A DNA stretch of 43,448 bases from positions 56,499-99,946 of the forward strand of contig DBXS01000001.1 in the NCBI GenBank assembly GCA_002310055.1, read 5' to 3'. Positions 8,622 to 17,511 of this stretch are shown here, piece by piece (the stretch's first letter is position 1; the number at the start of each line of letters is the position of its first letter). Both the position numbers and the translations under genes were made by a program. The stretch comes from Clostridiales bacterium UBA1206. GTDB lineage: Bacteria; Bacillota; Clostridia; Oscillospirales; CAG-382. The notes beneath the pieces were generated by a model. The model saw only the letters and a list, made by a program, of their open reading frames with translations, was not told where the DNA came from and ran no database searches.

Positions 8622-10256
8622 ATGCAGGGTGACAAGAGCAGCATCTGGAGCAGGTTTCGCTCCGGGATGACTTTCAACATAATAGGCATGATCGTGCTTT
8701 TGCTCATAGTATTCGGCATAATCGCCGGCGCCGTGGGCCTTGTGAACTTTACCAGTGCGTTCGAAAACGAATACGCCACCACGACCTACCATATGGCGGA
8801 CACCGCCACCACGCTGATAAACGGCAGCCATATAGCGGACTATCTGGAAGGCAAGCGCACCATAGAATATATGCAGAGCAAATCGTATCTGGAAGCGTAC
8901 TGCAAGCGCATAGGCGTTTCGCTGATCTATGTCATAATAGTGGATACGAGCGACTACGGCAGGTTCGTTTCGGTGTTCAACCACGTAGACAACACCGTGG
9001 GCAACACCAATTACGTCGAATGGGAGCTTGGGCACAAGCGCGACACCACCAACGACGAATACCGCGCAAAATACAAAGCGATCTACGAACAGCAGTCCGC
9101 GTACGAGACCGTCTACCGCAACAACCCTTCCGACGGCAGCCTTCCGCACATCACCACTATGGTGCCGGTCAAGGATTCCGAAGGTGAAGTGACAGGCATA
9201 CTCTGCATCCAGCGCCCGATGAGCGAGCTTGTCGGCGCGCGCAGACCTTACGTGATAGCGGTCGCCGTGGCGACGGCGCTGCTGGCGATCTTCGTGGCGG
9301 TGTTCTACACGTTCTTTATGAGACGTCAGTTCGTCAATCCCATTTCCAAAGTCGCGTCGGAAGCGACGCGCTTTGCGCGCGAAAACACCAAGGGCGAGCC
9401 GCTCGGCAAGGTCAGCCGGTTCAAAGAAATATCCGATCTTTCGGGGTCCATAGACACGATGGAGACCGATATGGTGAACTATATCGAGACCATCACCGCG
9501 TCCGCCGCCGAAAAAGAGCGTATCGGCTTTGAGCTTTCGCTCGCCAACACCATTCAGGTGAATTCCATACCCAACGTATTCCCGGCGTTCCCCGAACGGA
9601 CCGATTTTGACATTTACGCTTCCATGACCCCGGCAAAGCAGGTGGGCGGCGACTTTTACAATTTCTTCTTTGTCGACGACGATCACTTAGCGATATCCAT
9701 AGGCGATGTTTCGGGCAAGGGCATCCCCGCCGCGCTGTTTATGATGGTAACCAACATACTCGTCAGCGACAGGACCCGTATGGGCGGGACCCCGGGCGAG
9801 ATACTCACTTTTGTCAACCACAATATATGCGAACACAACAAGGCCGATATGTTCGTGACGCTGTGGCTGGGAGTGCTGGAGCTTTCCACCGGGAACCTCA
9901 TCGCGTCCAACGCCGGGCACGAATATCCGGTGATAATGCAGCCGGGCGGAAAATTCGAAGTGTTCAAAGACAAGCACTGCCTCGCCGTCGGGGCGATGGA
10001 CGGCGTGAAATACAAGGATTACACGCTTAAACTCGAACGCGGCGCAAAGCTTTTCGTCTACACCGACGGCATTCCCGAGGCGACCGACCACGACAACCGT
10101 ATGTTCGGGATGGAGCGTATGATAGATACGCTCAACAAATTCAGCGGCGACGGCCCCGAAGGCGTGATAACCGGCATAAAGCGCGAGGCGGAGCGGTTTG
10201 CAAACGGCGCCGAACAGTTCGACGACCTGACTATGCTTTGTCTTGAACTCAAATAA
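8622..10256 (+). CDS. Membrane PP2C-type (SpoIIE) phosphatase with HAMP-like linker
   Basis: 544 residues. Transmembrane helices at about 18-40 and 207-228 enclose an extracellular sensor of about 165 residues. A HAMP-like linker follows (about 230-285), then a short coiled stretch. A SpoIIE/PP2C domain fills residues about 305-544. Metal-binding motifs are intact: VGGDFY near 343, GDVSGKGIPAALF near 360, YTDGIPEATD, and the final QFDDLTML. It should sense an outside signal and dephosphorylate STAS partners, the likely ones being the upstream 98-residue protein and the STAS domain of the next gene. AAAGGAG precedes the ATG. The sensor has no motif that names a ligand. Confidence 0.92.
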   Translation: MQGDKSSIWSRFRSGMTFNIIGMIVLLLIVFGIIAGAVGLVNFTSAFENEYATTTYHMADTATTLINGSHIADYLEGKRTIEYMQSKSYLEAYCKRIGVSLIYVIIVDTSDYGRFVSVFNHVDNTVGNTNYVEWELGHKRDTTNDEYRAKYKAIYEQQSAYETVYRNNPSDGSLPHITTMVPVKDSEGEVTGILCIQRPMSELVGARRPYVIAVAVATALLAIFVAVFYTFFMRRQFVNPISKVASEATRFARENTKGEPLGKVSRFKEISDLSGSIDTMETDMVNYIETITASAAEKERIGFELSLANTIQVNSIPNVFPAFPERTDFDIYASMTPAKQVGGDFYNFFFVDDDHLAISIGDVSGKGIPAALFMMVTNILVSDRTRMGGTPGEILTFVNHNICEHNKADMFVTLWLGVLELSTGNLIASNAGHEYPVIMQPGGKFEVFKDKHCLAVGAMDGVKYKDYTLKLERGAKLFVYTDGIPEATDHDNRMFGMERMIDTLNKFSGDGPEGVITGIKREAERFANGAEQFDDLTMLCLELK

Positions 10257-10288
10257 TAATTCTTTCCTTATTGAACGCGAGGAACTTT

Positions 10289-11890
10289 ATGGCAGAAAAC
10301 AATAAAAACACGGTCGTTTACAGGCTTTGCGGAAGGATCGATTCCGGCAACGCGCCGCAGATCGAAGAGGAGATACTCGCTTCTCTTGCCGGCAAGGGCG
10401 ACGTTCTGCCCGTGCTGGACGCCGAAGCGCTTGAATATATCTCGAGCGCGGGGCTGCGGATTATCCTGCGGCTCAAAAAGAATTACGGCGACGTAAAAAT
10501 AACGAACGCGAATTCCGATATATACGAAATACTCGAAATGACCGGCTTTTCCGAGATAATGCAGGTGGAAAAAGCGTACCGCAGAGTGTCGGTCGAAGGC
10601 TGCGAGGTCGTGGGCGAGGGCGCAAACGGCAAAGTCTACCGCGTGGACCGCGACAACGTGGTGAAGGTGTATAAAAACGCCGACGCGCTGGAAGACATAA
10701 AGCACGAACGCGAAATGGCAAAACTGGCGCTGATACTGGGCATCCCCACCGCCATATCGTACGACGTGGTAAGAGTGGGCGAAAGCTACGGTTCGATGTT
10801 CGAACTTCTGGACGCGCGGTCTTTTTCCGGCATACTCGCAAAAGAGCCGGACCGCATAGACGAATGCGTGCGCGAATACGTGAAGATACTCAAAAAGCTC
10901 CATTCCACGCACGCACCCGAAGGCAGACTTCCCCGCATAAAAGATCGCATACTCGGCGCCGCCGCCTATACAAAGGAGGTACTTCCGGCAGACCTGGGCG
11001 ACAAGCTCGTGCAAATGATAGAAGCGATACCCGAAAGAGACACCCTTATCCACGGCGACTGCCACACCAAGAACATAGTGATGGCGGGCGACGAAGTTAT
11101 GCTTATAGATATGGACACCCTTTCGGTGGGCCACCCGGTATTTGAGTTTATGCGGATGTATAATTCGTATATCGGCTATTCGGAATACGACTCCAAAGTG
11201 CTGGAAGATTTTCAGGGCTACCCCGCCGAGACGGCGCGCGTTTTCTGGAAAAAAACGCTGTGCGCGTATTTCGGCACGGATGACGAAGATGTGATAAATT
11301 CCATAGAAGAAAAGATCCGCTGCGTTTCGTACGCGTATCTTATCGACTGGTCCCGCCGTCACAAAGCGGCGGAAACCGAGCGCGGCCGTCTTACGTGCGA
11401 GCTTTGGAAAAAGCGCATAACCGAACTTATCCCAAAGCTGGATTCGCTCGATTTTAAAACGGATCCCGCCGAGCATGAAGACCCGAACGAGCTCACGCTG
11501 GAAGCCGAAAAAGAAAACTTGAACCGCGTGCTGGAATTCGTGGACGGGCGGCTCGAAAGCCTGGGTTTTCCGCCCAAAGCGCAGATGCAGATAGACCTTG
11601 CGGTGGAAGAGATATTCATAAACATAGCGAGCTACGCCTACGCGCCCAACAAGGGCAGGGCGACCGTGCGCGTGGAAGCGGCGGGCGACCCCCTGACCGC
11701 GACGGTAACGTTCATCGACCGCGGGATCCCGTACGATCCGCTGAAGAAAGCCGACCCCGACGTGACGCTTTCGGCGGACGAGCGCGAGATAGGCGGGCTT
11801 GGGATATTCATCGCCAAAAAGGTTATGGATAGCATAGCTTACGAATACAAAAACGGGCAGAATATCCTGCGCATCAAAAAAACGATTTAG
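10289..11890 (+). CDS. STAS - APH-like kinase - GHKL ATPase three-domain fusion
   Basis: 533 residues in three parts. Residues 1-98 are a STAS domain with EYISSAGLRIIL (regulatory Ser53). Residues about 100-350 are an aminoglycoside-phosphotransferase-like kinase fold, with VVKVYK as the ATP lysine region, the HGDCHTKN catalytic loop at 255-262 and IDMD at 273-276. Residues about 395-533 are an RsbW-type GHKL domain with an intact N-box (VEEIFINIASYAY), G1 (DRGIPYDP) and G2 (GGLGIFIAKK). So anti-sigma antagonist, small-molecule-type kinase and anti-sigma ATPase sit in one chain. ATG 10289 has GAGGA six bases before it. TTG at 10271 is less likely. The kinase substrate is unknown. It may phosphorylate a STAS serine or a metabolite. 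Confidence 0.9.
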   Translation: MAENNKNTVVYRLCGRIDSGNAPQIEEEILASLAGKGDVLPVLDAEALEYISSAGLRIILRLKKNYGDVKITNANSDIYEILEMTGFSEIMQVEKAYRRVSVEGCEVVGEGANGKVYRVDRDNVVKVYKNADALEDIKHEREMAKLALILGIPTAISYDVVRVGESYGSMFELLDARSFSGILAKEPDRIDECVREYVKILKKLHSTHAPEGRLPRIKDRILGAAAYTKEVLPADLGDKLVQMIEAIPERDTLIHGDCHTKNIVMAGDEVMLIDMDTLSVGHPVFEFMRMYNSYIGYSEYDSKVLEDFQGYPAETARVFWKKTLCAYFGTDDEDVINSIEEKIRCVSYAYLIDWSRRHKAAETERGRLTCELWKKRITELIPKLDSLDFKTDPAEHEDPNELTLEAEKENLNRVLEFVDGRLESLGFPPKAQMQIDLAVEEIFINIASYAYAPNKGRATVRVEAAGDPLTATVTFIDRGIPYDPLKKADPDVTLSADEREIGGLGIFIAKKVMDSIAYEYKNGQNILRIKKTI

Positions 11891-11915
11891 GTAAAAAAGG
11901 AGCGTGAGAGCTGTT

Positions 11916-12779
11916 ATGGATAAGCGCTTGCGCAATATAGACCTGCATATGCACACGACGGTCTCGGACGGGACCGACACGCCCGAAATGCTGATCGACG
12001 CGGTGAAAGCCGCCGGGATAGAAGTGTTTTCCGCCACCGACCACGACGCGGTGAAGACCGGACTCATCATCAGGTCGCGCCTTTTGCCCGGCGACCCGGT
12101 ATTCATTACGGGCGCCGAGTTTTCGTGCAAGGACGAAGAAGGCAAATATCACATACTCGGCTACGGGTTCGATCCGGCGGGCGCGCCGATAACCGAACTC
12201 GTGCAGAAAAGCCATGCGCTGAGGATGAAAAAAGTCGAGCTCAGGCTCGATTACATAAAAAAAGAATTCGGGTTCGGGTTTTCCAAGGAAGACACGGACG
12301 CGCTGTACGCGTTGGATAATCCCGGCAAGCCCCACATAGCCAACCTTATGGTGAAATACGGCTACGCTCCCGACAAAAATACGGCTATGCGCGACTATCT
12401 CAACCGCGTGCGGTCCGGCAGCGAATACCTTCGCCCGGAGGAAGCGATCGCCGCGATCGCCGCTTCCGGCGGAATACCGGTGCTTGCGCATCCGTTTTAC
12501 GGCAGCGGCGACGAACTGATACTCGGCGACGAGATGGAGGCCCGTCTGCGCCGCCTTATCGGAATGGGTCTACGCGGTGCGGAGGCGTTTTATTCCGGCT
12601 TTTCGGCAAAGCTGCGCGATAATATGCTTTCTCTCGCGCAAACGTTTCGCCTTTACGTGACCGCGGGCAGCGACTATCACGGTGCAAACAAGCTCGTGAC
12701 TCCCGGCGACACAGGCTTGAGCGAACACGGCGAAATGCCCGAAGGGCTGATACGTTTTTTGAAAGACGCGGTAAAATGA
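11916..12779 (+). CDS. PHP-domain phosphoesterase
   Basis: 287 residues with the full set of PHP metal ligands: DLHMHTTVSDGTDTP at the N-terminus, ATDHDAV, GAEFSC, LAHPFYG and, near the end, GSDYHG. Such proteins hydrolyse phosphoesters with a tri-metal centre. The closest style is the YciV/TrpH group (3',5'-nucleoside bisphosphate phosphatase or short-RNA 5' exonuclease), but the substrate is not proved. An AAGGAG lies 13 bases before ATG 11916, and GTG 11904 is too close to it to use. The stop overlaps the next start in ATGA, so the two are coupled. Confidence 0.87.
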   Translation: MDKRLRNIDLHMHTTVSDGTDTPEMLIDAVKAAGIEVFSATDHDAVKTGLIIRSRLLPGDPVFITGAEFSCKDEEGKYHILGYGFDPAGAPITELVQKSHALRMKKVELRLDYIKKEFGFGFSKEDTDALYALDNPGKPHIANLMVKYGYAPDKNTAMRDYLNRVRSGSEYLRPEEAIAAIAASGGIPVLAHPFYGSGDELILGDEMEARLRRLIGMGLRGAEAFYSGFSAKLRDNMLSLAQTFRLYVTAGSDYHGANKLVTPGDTGLSEHGEMPEGLIRFLKDAVK

Positions 12780-13990
12780 GAATAGAGTTTGATACGTTAG
12801 ATAAAAAACCGCATTTATATCTGCTGATACTGCCCGTCGTCATTGCGGCGGCCGCGGTTTTTCTGCTTGTGCGTTCGACGCCGGACGGGAATCCCGCGGC
12901 GGTGTGCGCGGTGACGGCGGCGCTGTGCGCGGTCATAATTTTTGCGCTCGTGCGCGCGCTGATACGGCAGATACGCTACAATCCGTATTCTTATAACACC
13001 ATATACTACGCGGGGTTCGCGCTGTTCACGCTGTTCGTGCTTTTCAATCACTTTTACCTGTTTTATATGATAAGCAGATCTTCGGGGCTCATCACCGCGG
13101 CGGACGTGCTTTCGATATGGCTCAATTCGGCGAAAAACTATATGCTTATGACTTCGCCGTTTTTGCTCTTCTTTTCGGCGTCGCTTTGCGTTTCGAACAT
13201 ATCGCTGATACGGCACGAGGGCAAAAAGATTTCCAACCTTTTCGGCATACTGCTCTCATTCGTCATAGTGGCGGGCGGCGTTTTTATTTACCGGTACGAT
13301 TATTACGCCACGGGCAGCGAATTCGAAGTGATGATGCACGACATTTTCATCAACACCGTCGCCGCTTTGTATCTGTACCTTGAATGTATGATCGCGGGCG
13401 TGATCTTCGCGGGCGCGCTGGCGGCGCGCCACGAGCCCGAAAAAGACAAAGATTATATAATCATACTGGGCTGCGGACTGAAGAAAGACGGCACGCCCAC
13501 TCCGCTTTTGCGCGGCAGGATAGACCGCGCGCTGGAATTTGCAAAACGGCAGGAGGAACAGACCGGCAAAAAGATATGTTTTGTGACCTCCGGCGGCAAA
13601 GGCGAAGACGAAGTGATTTCCGAAAGCGCCGCGATGGCGAATTATCTGCTTGAAAACGGCGTGCCGGAAGAACGCATAATCAGAGAAGACCGTTCGACCA
13701 GCACGTTTGAGAATATGAAGTTTTCAAAAGAGCTTATAGAAAGCTCCGGCGGCGGAAAGATCGCCTTTTCGACCACCAATTACCACGTTTTCCGCAGCGG
13801 GTTGTACGCGCGGCGCGTCAAGATGCGCGCAGTGGGTATGGGCGCAAAGACCAAGTGGTATTTCTGGCCGAACGCCGCCGTGCGCGAATTCGCGGGTCTG
13901 CTCAGCGCGCACCGCCTTAAACAGGCGATAATAATCGGCGCTATGATAGCCGTGTACGTGGCGCTGACGCTGCTCGCATATAATCCTTAA
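12776..13990 (+). CDS. YdcF/ElyC-like (DUF218) membrane protein
   Basis: 404 residues. The first 215 hold five or six transmembrane helices (about 13-32, 42-62, 77-98, 125-142, 155-173, 190-213). A cytoplasmic DUF218 domain runs from KDKDYIIILGCGLKKDGTPT at about 223 to 375, including the TSGGKGEDE and STSTFENMKFS motifs. A last helix lies near 383-400. DUF218 proteins (SanA, ElyC, YdcF) are linked to envelope and peptidoglycan-precursor maintenance. No exact reaction is known. It is translationally coupled to the PHP gene and followed by a VanX-like peptidase, which supports a cell-wall role. Confidence 0.87.
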   Translation: MRIEFDTLDKKPHLYLLILPVVIAAAAVFLLVRSTPDGNPAAVCAVTAALCAVIIFALVRALIRQIRYNPYSYNTIYYAGFALFTLFVLFNHFYLFYMISRSSGLITAADVLSIWLNSAKNYMLMTSPFLLFFSASLCVSNISLIRHEGKKISNLFGILLSFVIVAGGVFIYRYDYYATGSEFEVMMHDIFINTVAALYLYLECMIAGVIFAGALAARHEPEKDKDYIIILGCGLKKDGTPTPLLRGRIDRALEFAKRQEEQTGKKICFVTSGGKGEDEVISESAAMANYLLENGVPEERIIREDRSTSTFENMKFSKELIESSGGGKIAFSTTNYHVFRSGLYARRVKMRAVGMGAKTKWYFWPNAAVREFAGLLSAHRLKQAIIIGAMIAVYVALTLLAYNP

Positions 13991-14016
13991 CGCTTTTTGA
14001 TTCCGGAGTGAGCTAT

Positions 14017-14676
14017 ATGAACGAAGTAAGCAGAAACGACATAAGGTACGATCCTTCCGGGTTCGTGCTGCTGGGGGATTTCGTCCCGCAGGCGATACAG
14101 GAGATACGTTATTACTCGACATACAATTTCATAGGCGACCGCATAGACGGCTACGAGCAGCCGTGCGCTCTGCTCACGGCGGAAGCGGCGCGCGCGCTGA
14201 AAAGCGCCGCCAACGAGCTTGCGGTGCAGGGCTGCCGCATAAAGGTCTTCGACGCCTACCGCCCCGCCTGCGCGGTGAGGCATTTTGTGCTATGGGGCAT
14301 AGAAGACACCGACGTGCGTATGAAACCTTTCTTTTACCCCGACCTTGAAAAGCAGGAGCTGTTTGCAAAAGGATATATTGCAAAGCTTTCTTCGCACAGC
14401 CGCGGCAGCGCCGTGGATCTTACGCTTTTGGATATGGCGACGGGCAAAGAGCTCGATATGGGCAGTCCGTTCGACTTTTTCGGCGAGATCTCACACCCTT
14501 CGTACACCGGGATAACGCCCGAACAGTACGAAAACCGAATGATACTGCAACGCGCGATGCTGCGCGCCGGCTTTGAGATACTCGACTGCGAATGGTGGCA
14601 TTTCAAGCTGAAAAACGAGCCGTATCCCGACACCTATTTCGAATTCCCCGTCTCGGCCGATTATCTGCGCCGCTGA
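14017..14676 (+). CDS. D-Ala-D-Ala dipeptidase, VanX/DdpX-like (peptidase M15D)
   Basis: 219 residues, the usual length for VanX. Zinc-site motifs are present: SSHSRGSAVDLTL at about residue 125 (His and Asp ligands) and EWWHF near 191 (catalytic Glu and third zinc His). FDAYRP holds the conserved arginine. It hydrolyses D-alanyl-D-alanine. Without VanA or VanH partners nearby it is more likely a D-Ala recycling or wall-turnover enzyme than a vancomycin resistance gene. No signal peptide is visible, so it is cytoplasmic as VanX is. ATG 14017 has GGAG eight bases upstream. A GTG at 14008 overlaps that site. Confidence 0.9.
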   Translation: MNEVSRNDIRYDPSGFVLLGDFVPQAIQEIRYYSTYNFIGDRIDGYEQPCALLTAEAARALKSAANELAVQGCRIKVFDAYRPACAVRHFVLWGIEDTDVRMKPFFYPDLEKQELFAKGYIAKLSSHSRGSAVDLTLLDMATGKELDMGSPFDFFGEISHPSYTGITPEQYENRMILQRAMLRAGFEILDCEWWHFKLKNEPYPDTYFEFPVSADYLRR

Positions 14677-14695
14677 CAGTTCAAGGAGGCGCGAT

Positions 14696-15499
14696 ATGGA
14701 GATAAGAACGGGAAAAGTGCGTACCGGGTCATTTTGCATGGATCACTTCTCTTTCGGAAGCGGCGGCAAAACGCTCGTCATCCTGCCAGGGCTGAGCGTT
14801 CAGCCGATAACGCCCGCGTCTCAGGCGGTCGCGCTCGCGTATTCCGTTTTTGCAAAAGATTTTACGGTATATCTGTTCGATCGTGTGAGCGATCCGCCCG
14901 CCGGATACACCGTGCGCGATATGGCGCGCGACACCGAAAACGCGATATCCTCGCTGGGACTTGACGAAATATACCTTTTCGGCGCGTCTCAGGGCGGGAT
15001 GATTGCTCTGGAAATGGCCGCGGAACACAAAATCAACGTAAAAAAGCTCGCCGTTGCTTCCTCGGCGCTGCATACCGGCGACGCCGCGGCGGCGATAACG
15101 GAAAGCTGGATAAATAAAGCCCTTTCCGGCGACGCCGAAGGACTTTATTCGGAGTTCGGCAGAACGGTGTACCCCGAAGACGTGTTTTTGCGTTACGGGG
15201 ATACGCTTTCCGCCGCCGCAAAGACCGTCACGCGCGAAGAACTCGAACGGTTCGTGATTCTCGCTTCGGCGCTGAAGGGTTATTTCTCGTCCGCGAACAG
15301 AAAGAATATCCACTGTCCGCTGTTTGCAGTCGGTTCGGACGACGACGCGATCTTCGGCGCGGACAGCGTGAATGCATTTGACGCGGAATTCGGCGAAAAC
15401 GCGTATTTTTCGTCGTTCCTATACCGCGGTTTCGGACACGCGGTCTACGACACCGCGCCGGATTTCAAAGAACGCCTTTACGGTTTTTTCATTTCATGA
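14696..15499 (+). CDS. Alpha/beta hydrolase
   Basis: 267 residues. LVILPGLS forms the oxyanion region, GASQGG the nucleophile elbow (Ser in GxSxG), and a late Asp (GSDDDAIFG) and His (GFGHAVYD) complete the triad. It is the last gene of the operon, 19 bases after the VanX-like gene, with AAGGAGG before the ATG. There is no signal peptide. The substrate is unknown. A strong terminator follows 15 bases later. Confidence 0.82.
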   Translation: MEIRTGKVRTGSFCMDHFSFGSGGKTLVILPGLSVQPITPASQAVALAYSVFAKDFTVYLFDRVSDPPAGYTVRDMARDTENAISSLGLDEIYLFGASQGGMIALEMAAEHKINVKKLAVASSALHTGDAAAAITESWINKALSGDAEGLYSEFGRTVYPEDVFLRYGDTLSAAAKTVTREELERFVILASALKGYFSSANRKNIHCPLFAVGSDDDAIFGADSVNAFDAEFGENAYFSSFLYRGFGHAVYDTAPDFKERLYGFFIS

Positions 15500-15505
15500 C
15501 ACAGT

Positions 15506-15540
15506 AAAAAAAGCGCCGCTTGCAAAAGCAAGCGGCGTTT
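15506..15540. terminator. Bidirectional terminator
   Basis: Perfect 10-bp stem CGCCGCTTGC (15514-15523) with GCAAGCGGCG (15528-15537) and loop AAAA. It has A-run on the left and TTT on the right, so it can end both the eight-gene operon and the convergent MATE gene. Confidence 0.9.
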
Positions 15541-15550
15541 ATATTATTAC

Positions 15551-17305
15551 TCAGAGGACGAGCGTAAGGTTGTTAAGGCCTAAAGAATTGACGTAGTTTG
15601 CGCTTTTGACCATCTTCATGACCATTCTTATGCCTATATGCGCGGTCGGCTCGTCGACGCGGTGGAGTTCCATATACTTTACGGGGTCGAAATCCGCGCA
15701 GTTGTCGCGTATGCGTATGACGCGCCTGCCGTCTTTATAGACCAAACGGATATCTATACTGTGCTCTTTGCCGCCGTCTGCGAAACCGTGGCGCACGATA
15801 TTGACCGCCATTTCTTCTATGCATAGCGCTATGAGCGAACTGTTGCGCTGCGTTTCGCCGTGGCGGATACAGAATTCCTGCGCTTGTTCCGAAGCTTCCA
15901 CGACGCGCTCTATGGAATCGGCGGACGTTTCAAAGCAGTCGCTCTGCGCGGCGCCGAACCCGTCGGGCAGGAACGCGAACGTTTCGGCGGAAAACGAAAC
16001 GCGGCGGTTCTTGGCGAATACTATCGCCGCCGTAATAACGAGGGTCAGCGTTTCGCCGCACAAAAACGAAAGCCATACGCCCGTGACGCCCCAAAAGCGG
16101 GAAAGCAGGAACGCGAACGCCGCCACCAGGGCGAAGTTCTGCATAAGCGATATCGCCTGCGTGAGCCACGCCCGGTTCACGCCCTGATAGTAGTTTTTGA
16201 ACGTGGTGTTCAGCGCGCTGGGCAGCAGCGAAAGCGAAAACAGCCGCACGCCGAGCACCGCCATATCCGCCGCCTCGGGCGCTTCGGTGAGAAACAGCGC
16301 GACGAGCGCGGGCGAGGCGAAGAACACTATCACAGTCAACGCCGAAACGAGCAGCGCCGAATAGAAAGTCATAGTCTTAACGAGCGAGCACAGTTCGGAT
16401 CTGTCCTCGTCGCTGTAAAAGATGGAAGAAAGCATAAGCGCGACGGAGGCGACGCCGGAGCCCACGCAGTAGCAGATGTTGCCCACGGTGGAAATGACCG
16501 AATACGCCGCGACCGCGTTGTTTTTGCCCACGCCGAGCAGTATGGAGTTCATTACGAACACCATAAGCACCAGGCTTATCTGGTTCACTACCGTGGGGAC
16601 GCCGTATTTCAGCAGCGTGCCGCAGGTCTTAGCCTTGACTTGCGCAAAGCTGAAACGGAACACGCATTTCTTTTTTAAGAAATACATAAGCCCTATGAAA
16701 AACGCTATGTAATAGCTCACGCTCGAAGCGACGCCCATACCGAACGTGCCCTGTTTGACCACAAAGACGTTTAAGATATCGAGCGCCACGTCAGCCACGG
16801 TCATAGCCGCCACGGCGGTGACGAGGCGGGCTCGGTTGCCGGTGATCTGCATATACGGCACCATTATCTGCGCAAAGATGAACGCCGGCGCGCCGATTAT
16901 AAATCCGCGCAGATAGTCGCGCGTTAAGAAGAATACGTCGTTGCCGGGGACCGGCTCGCCCGCGCCGAGCAGCGTGCATATTGGAGTGGCAAACACTATT
17001 ACCAGCACCGAACCGACCGCCGATATGGCGAACGCCAGGAAAACCGATACCGAAAAGCACGCGTTGGTGCCTTTCATATCGCCGCCGCCCATCGTCTTGC
17101 CGCACATCACCTGTATCCCCGCCGAAAGCGTGGCCCCCACCGCCGCGAATACGAGCAGCACGGGTGTCGCGAGCCCGTAGGCGGTCATTGAATCTACGCC
17201 AAGGAAGCGGCCTATCATTATGCTGTCCACGAGCATACACAGCATGACGGTCATAGACGATATTATCTGTGCGGAAAGCATTTGCCTGAAAACTCTTTTT
17301 ATCAT
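15551..17305 (-). CDS. MATE-family transporter fused to a C-terminal GHKL ATPase domain
   Basis: 584 residues. Residues 1 to about 430 form a standard twelve-helix MATE cation/multidrug antiporter with two repeated halves. After the last helix a linker leads into an RsbW/HATPase_c_2-type domain (about 455-584). It has an intact N-box CIEEMAVNIVRHGF (Asn502), a G1-like RDNCADFDP (Asp534) and a shortened G2 (HIGIRMVMKMV at 556). MATE pumps are driven by ion gradients and do not need ATP, so the domain is more likely a regulatory kinase or binding module. The start at 17305 has CGGAG nine bases upstream. An ATG at 17344 is also in frame. It is convergent with the partner-switching operon, whose STAS proteins are plausible partners. 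Confidence 0.9.
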   Translation of the reverse strand: MIKRVFRQMLSAQIISSMTVMLCMLVDSIMIGRFLGVDSMTAYGLATPVLLVFAAVGATLSAGIQVMCGKTMGGGDMKGTNACFSVSVFLAFAISAVGSVLVIVFATPICTLLGAGEPVPGNDVFFLTRDYLRGFIIGAPAFIFAQIMVPYMQITGNRARLVTAVAAMTVADVALDILNVFVVKQGTFGMGVASSVSYYIAFFIGLMYFLKKKCVFRFSFAQVKAKTCGTLLKYGVPTVVNQISLVLMVFVMNSILLGVGKNNAVAAYSVISTVGNICYCVGSGVASVALMLSSIFYSDEDRSELCSLVKTMTFYSALLVSALTVIVFFASPALVALFLTEAPEAADMAVLGVRLFSLSLLPSALNTTFKNYYQGVNRAWLTQAISLMQNFALVAAFAFLLSRFWGVTGVWLSFLCGETLTLVITAAIVFAKNRRVSFSAETFAFLPDGFGAAQSDCFETSADSIERVVEASEQAQEFCIRHGETQRNSSLIALCIEEMAVNIVRHGFADGGKEHSIDIRLVYKDGRRVIRIRDNCADFDPVKYMELHRVDEPTAHIGIRMVMKMVKSANYVNSLGLNNLTLVL

Positions 17306-17431
17306 ATAAAACGGCTCCGTTTTTTGATGGATATATTTTATCATAACGCCGCCGCTTTTTCAAGTGATAAATTGCGTATGCGCGACATTTTTCGCTTGCT
17401 GTGAAAAACGGCGGGGAAGGTAAAAAACCGC

Positions 17432-17460
17432 TTGAACATTCATTTGACGTATGCTATAAT
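17432..17460 (+). promoter_or_regulatory. Promoter of the phosphatase lipoprotein gene
   Basis: TTGAAC (17432-17437), 17 bases and TATAAT (17455-17460), 52 bases before the start codon. Confidence 0.75.
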
Positions 17461-17511
17461 GGACGCGGGCGGAAAGAAACCGCCTGACGCGACCGAAAGG
17501 ACGGTATTCAT

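Noticed and set aside
14017..14676. Vancomycin resistance determinant
   Set aside because: Only the VanX-like gene is present. No VanH, VanA/B ligase, VanR or VanS is nearby, so resistance is not supported.
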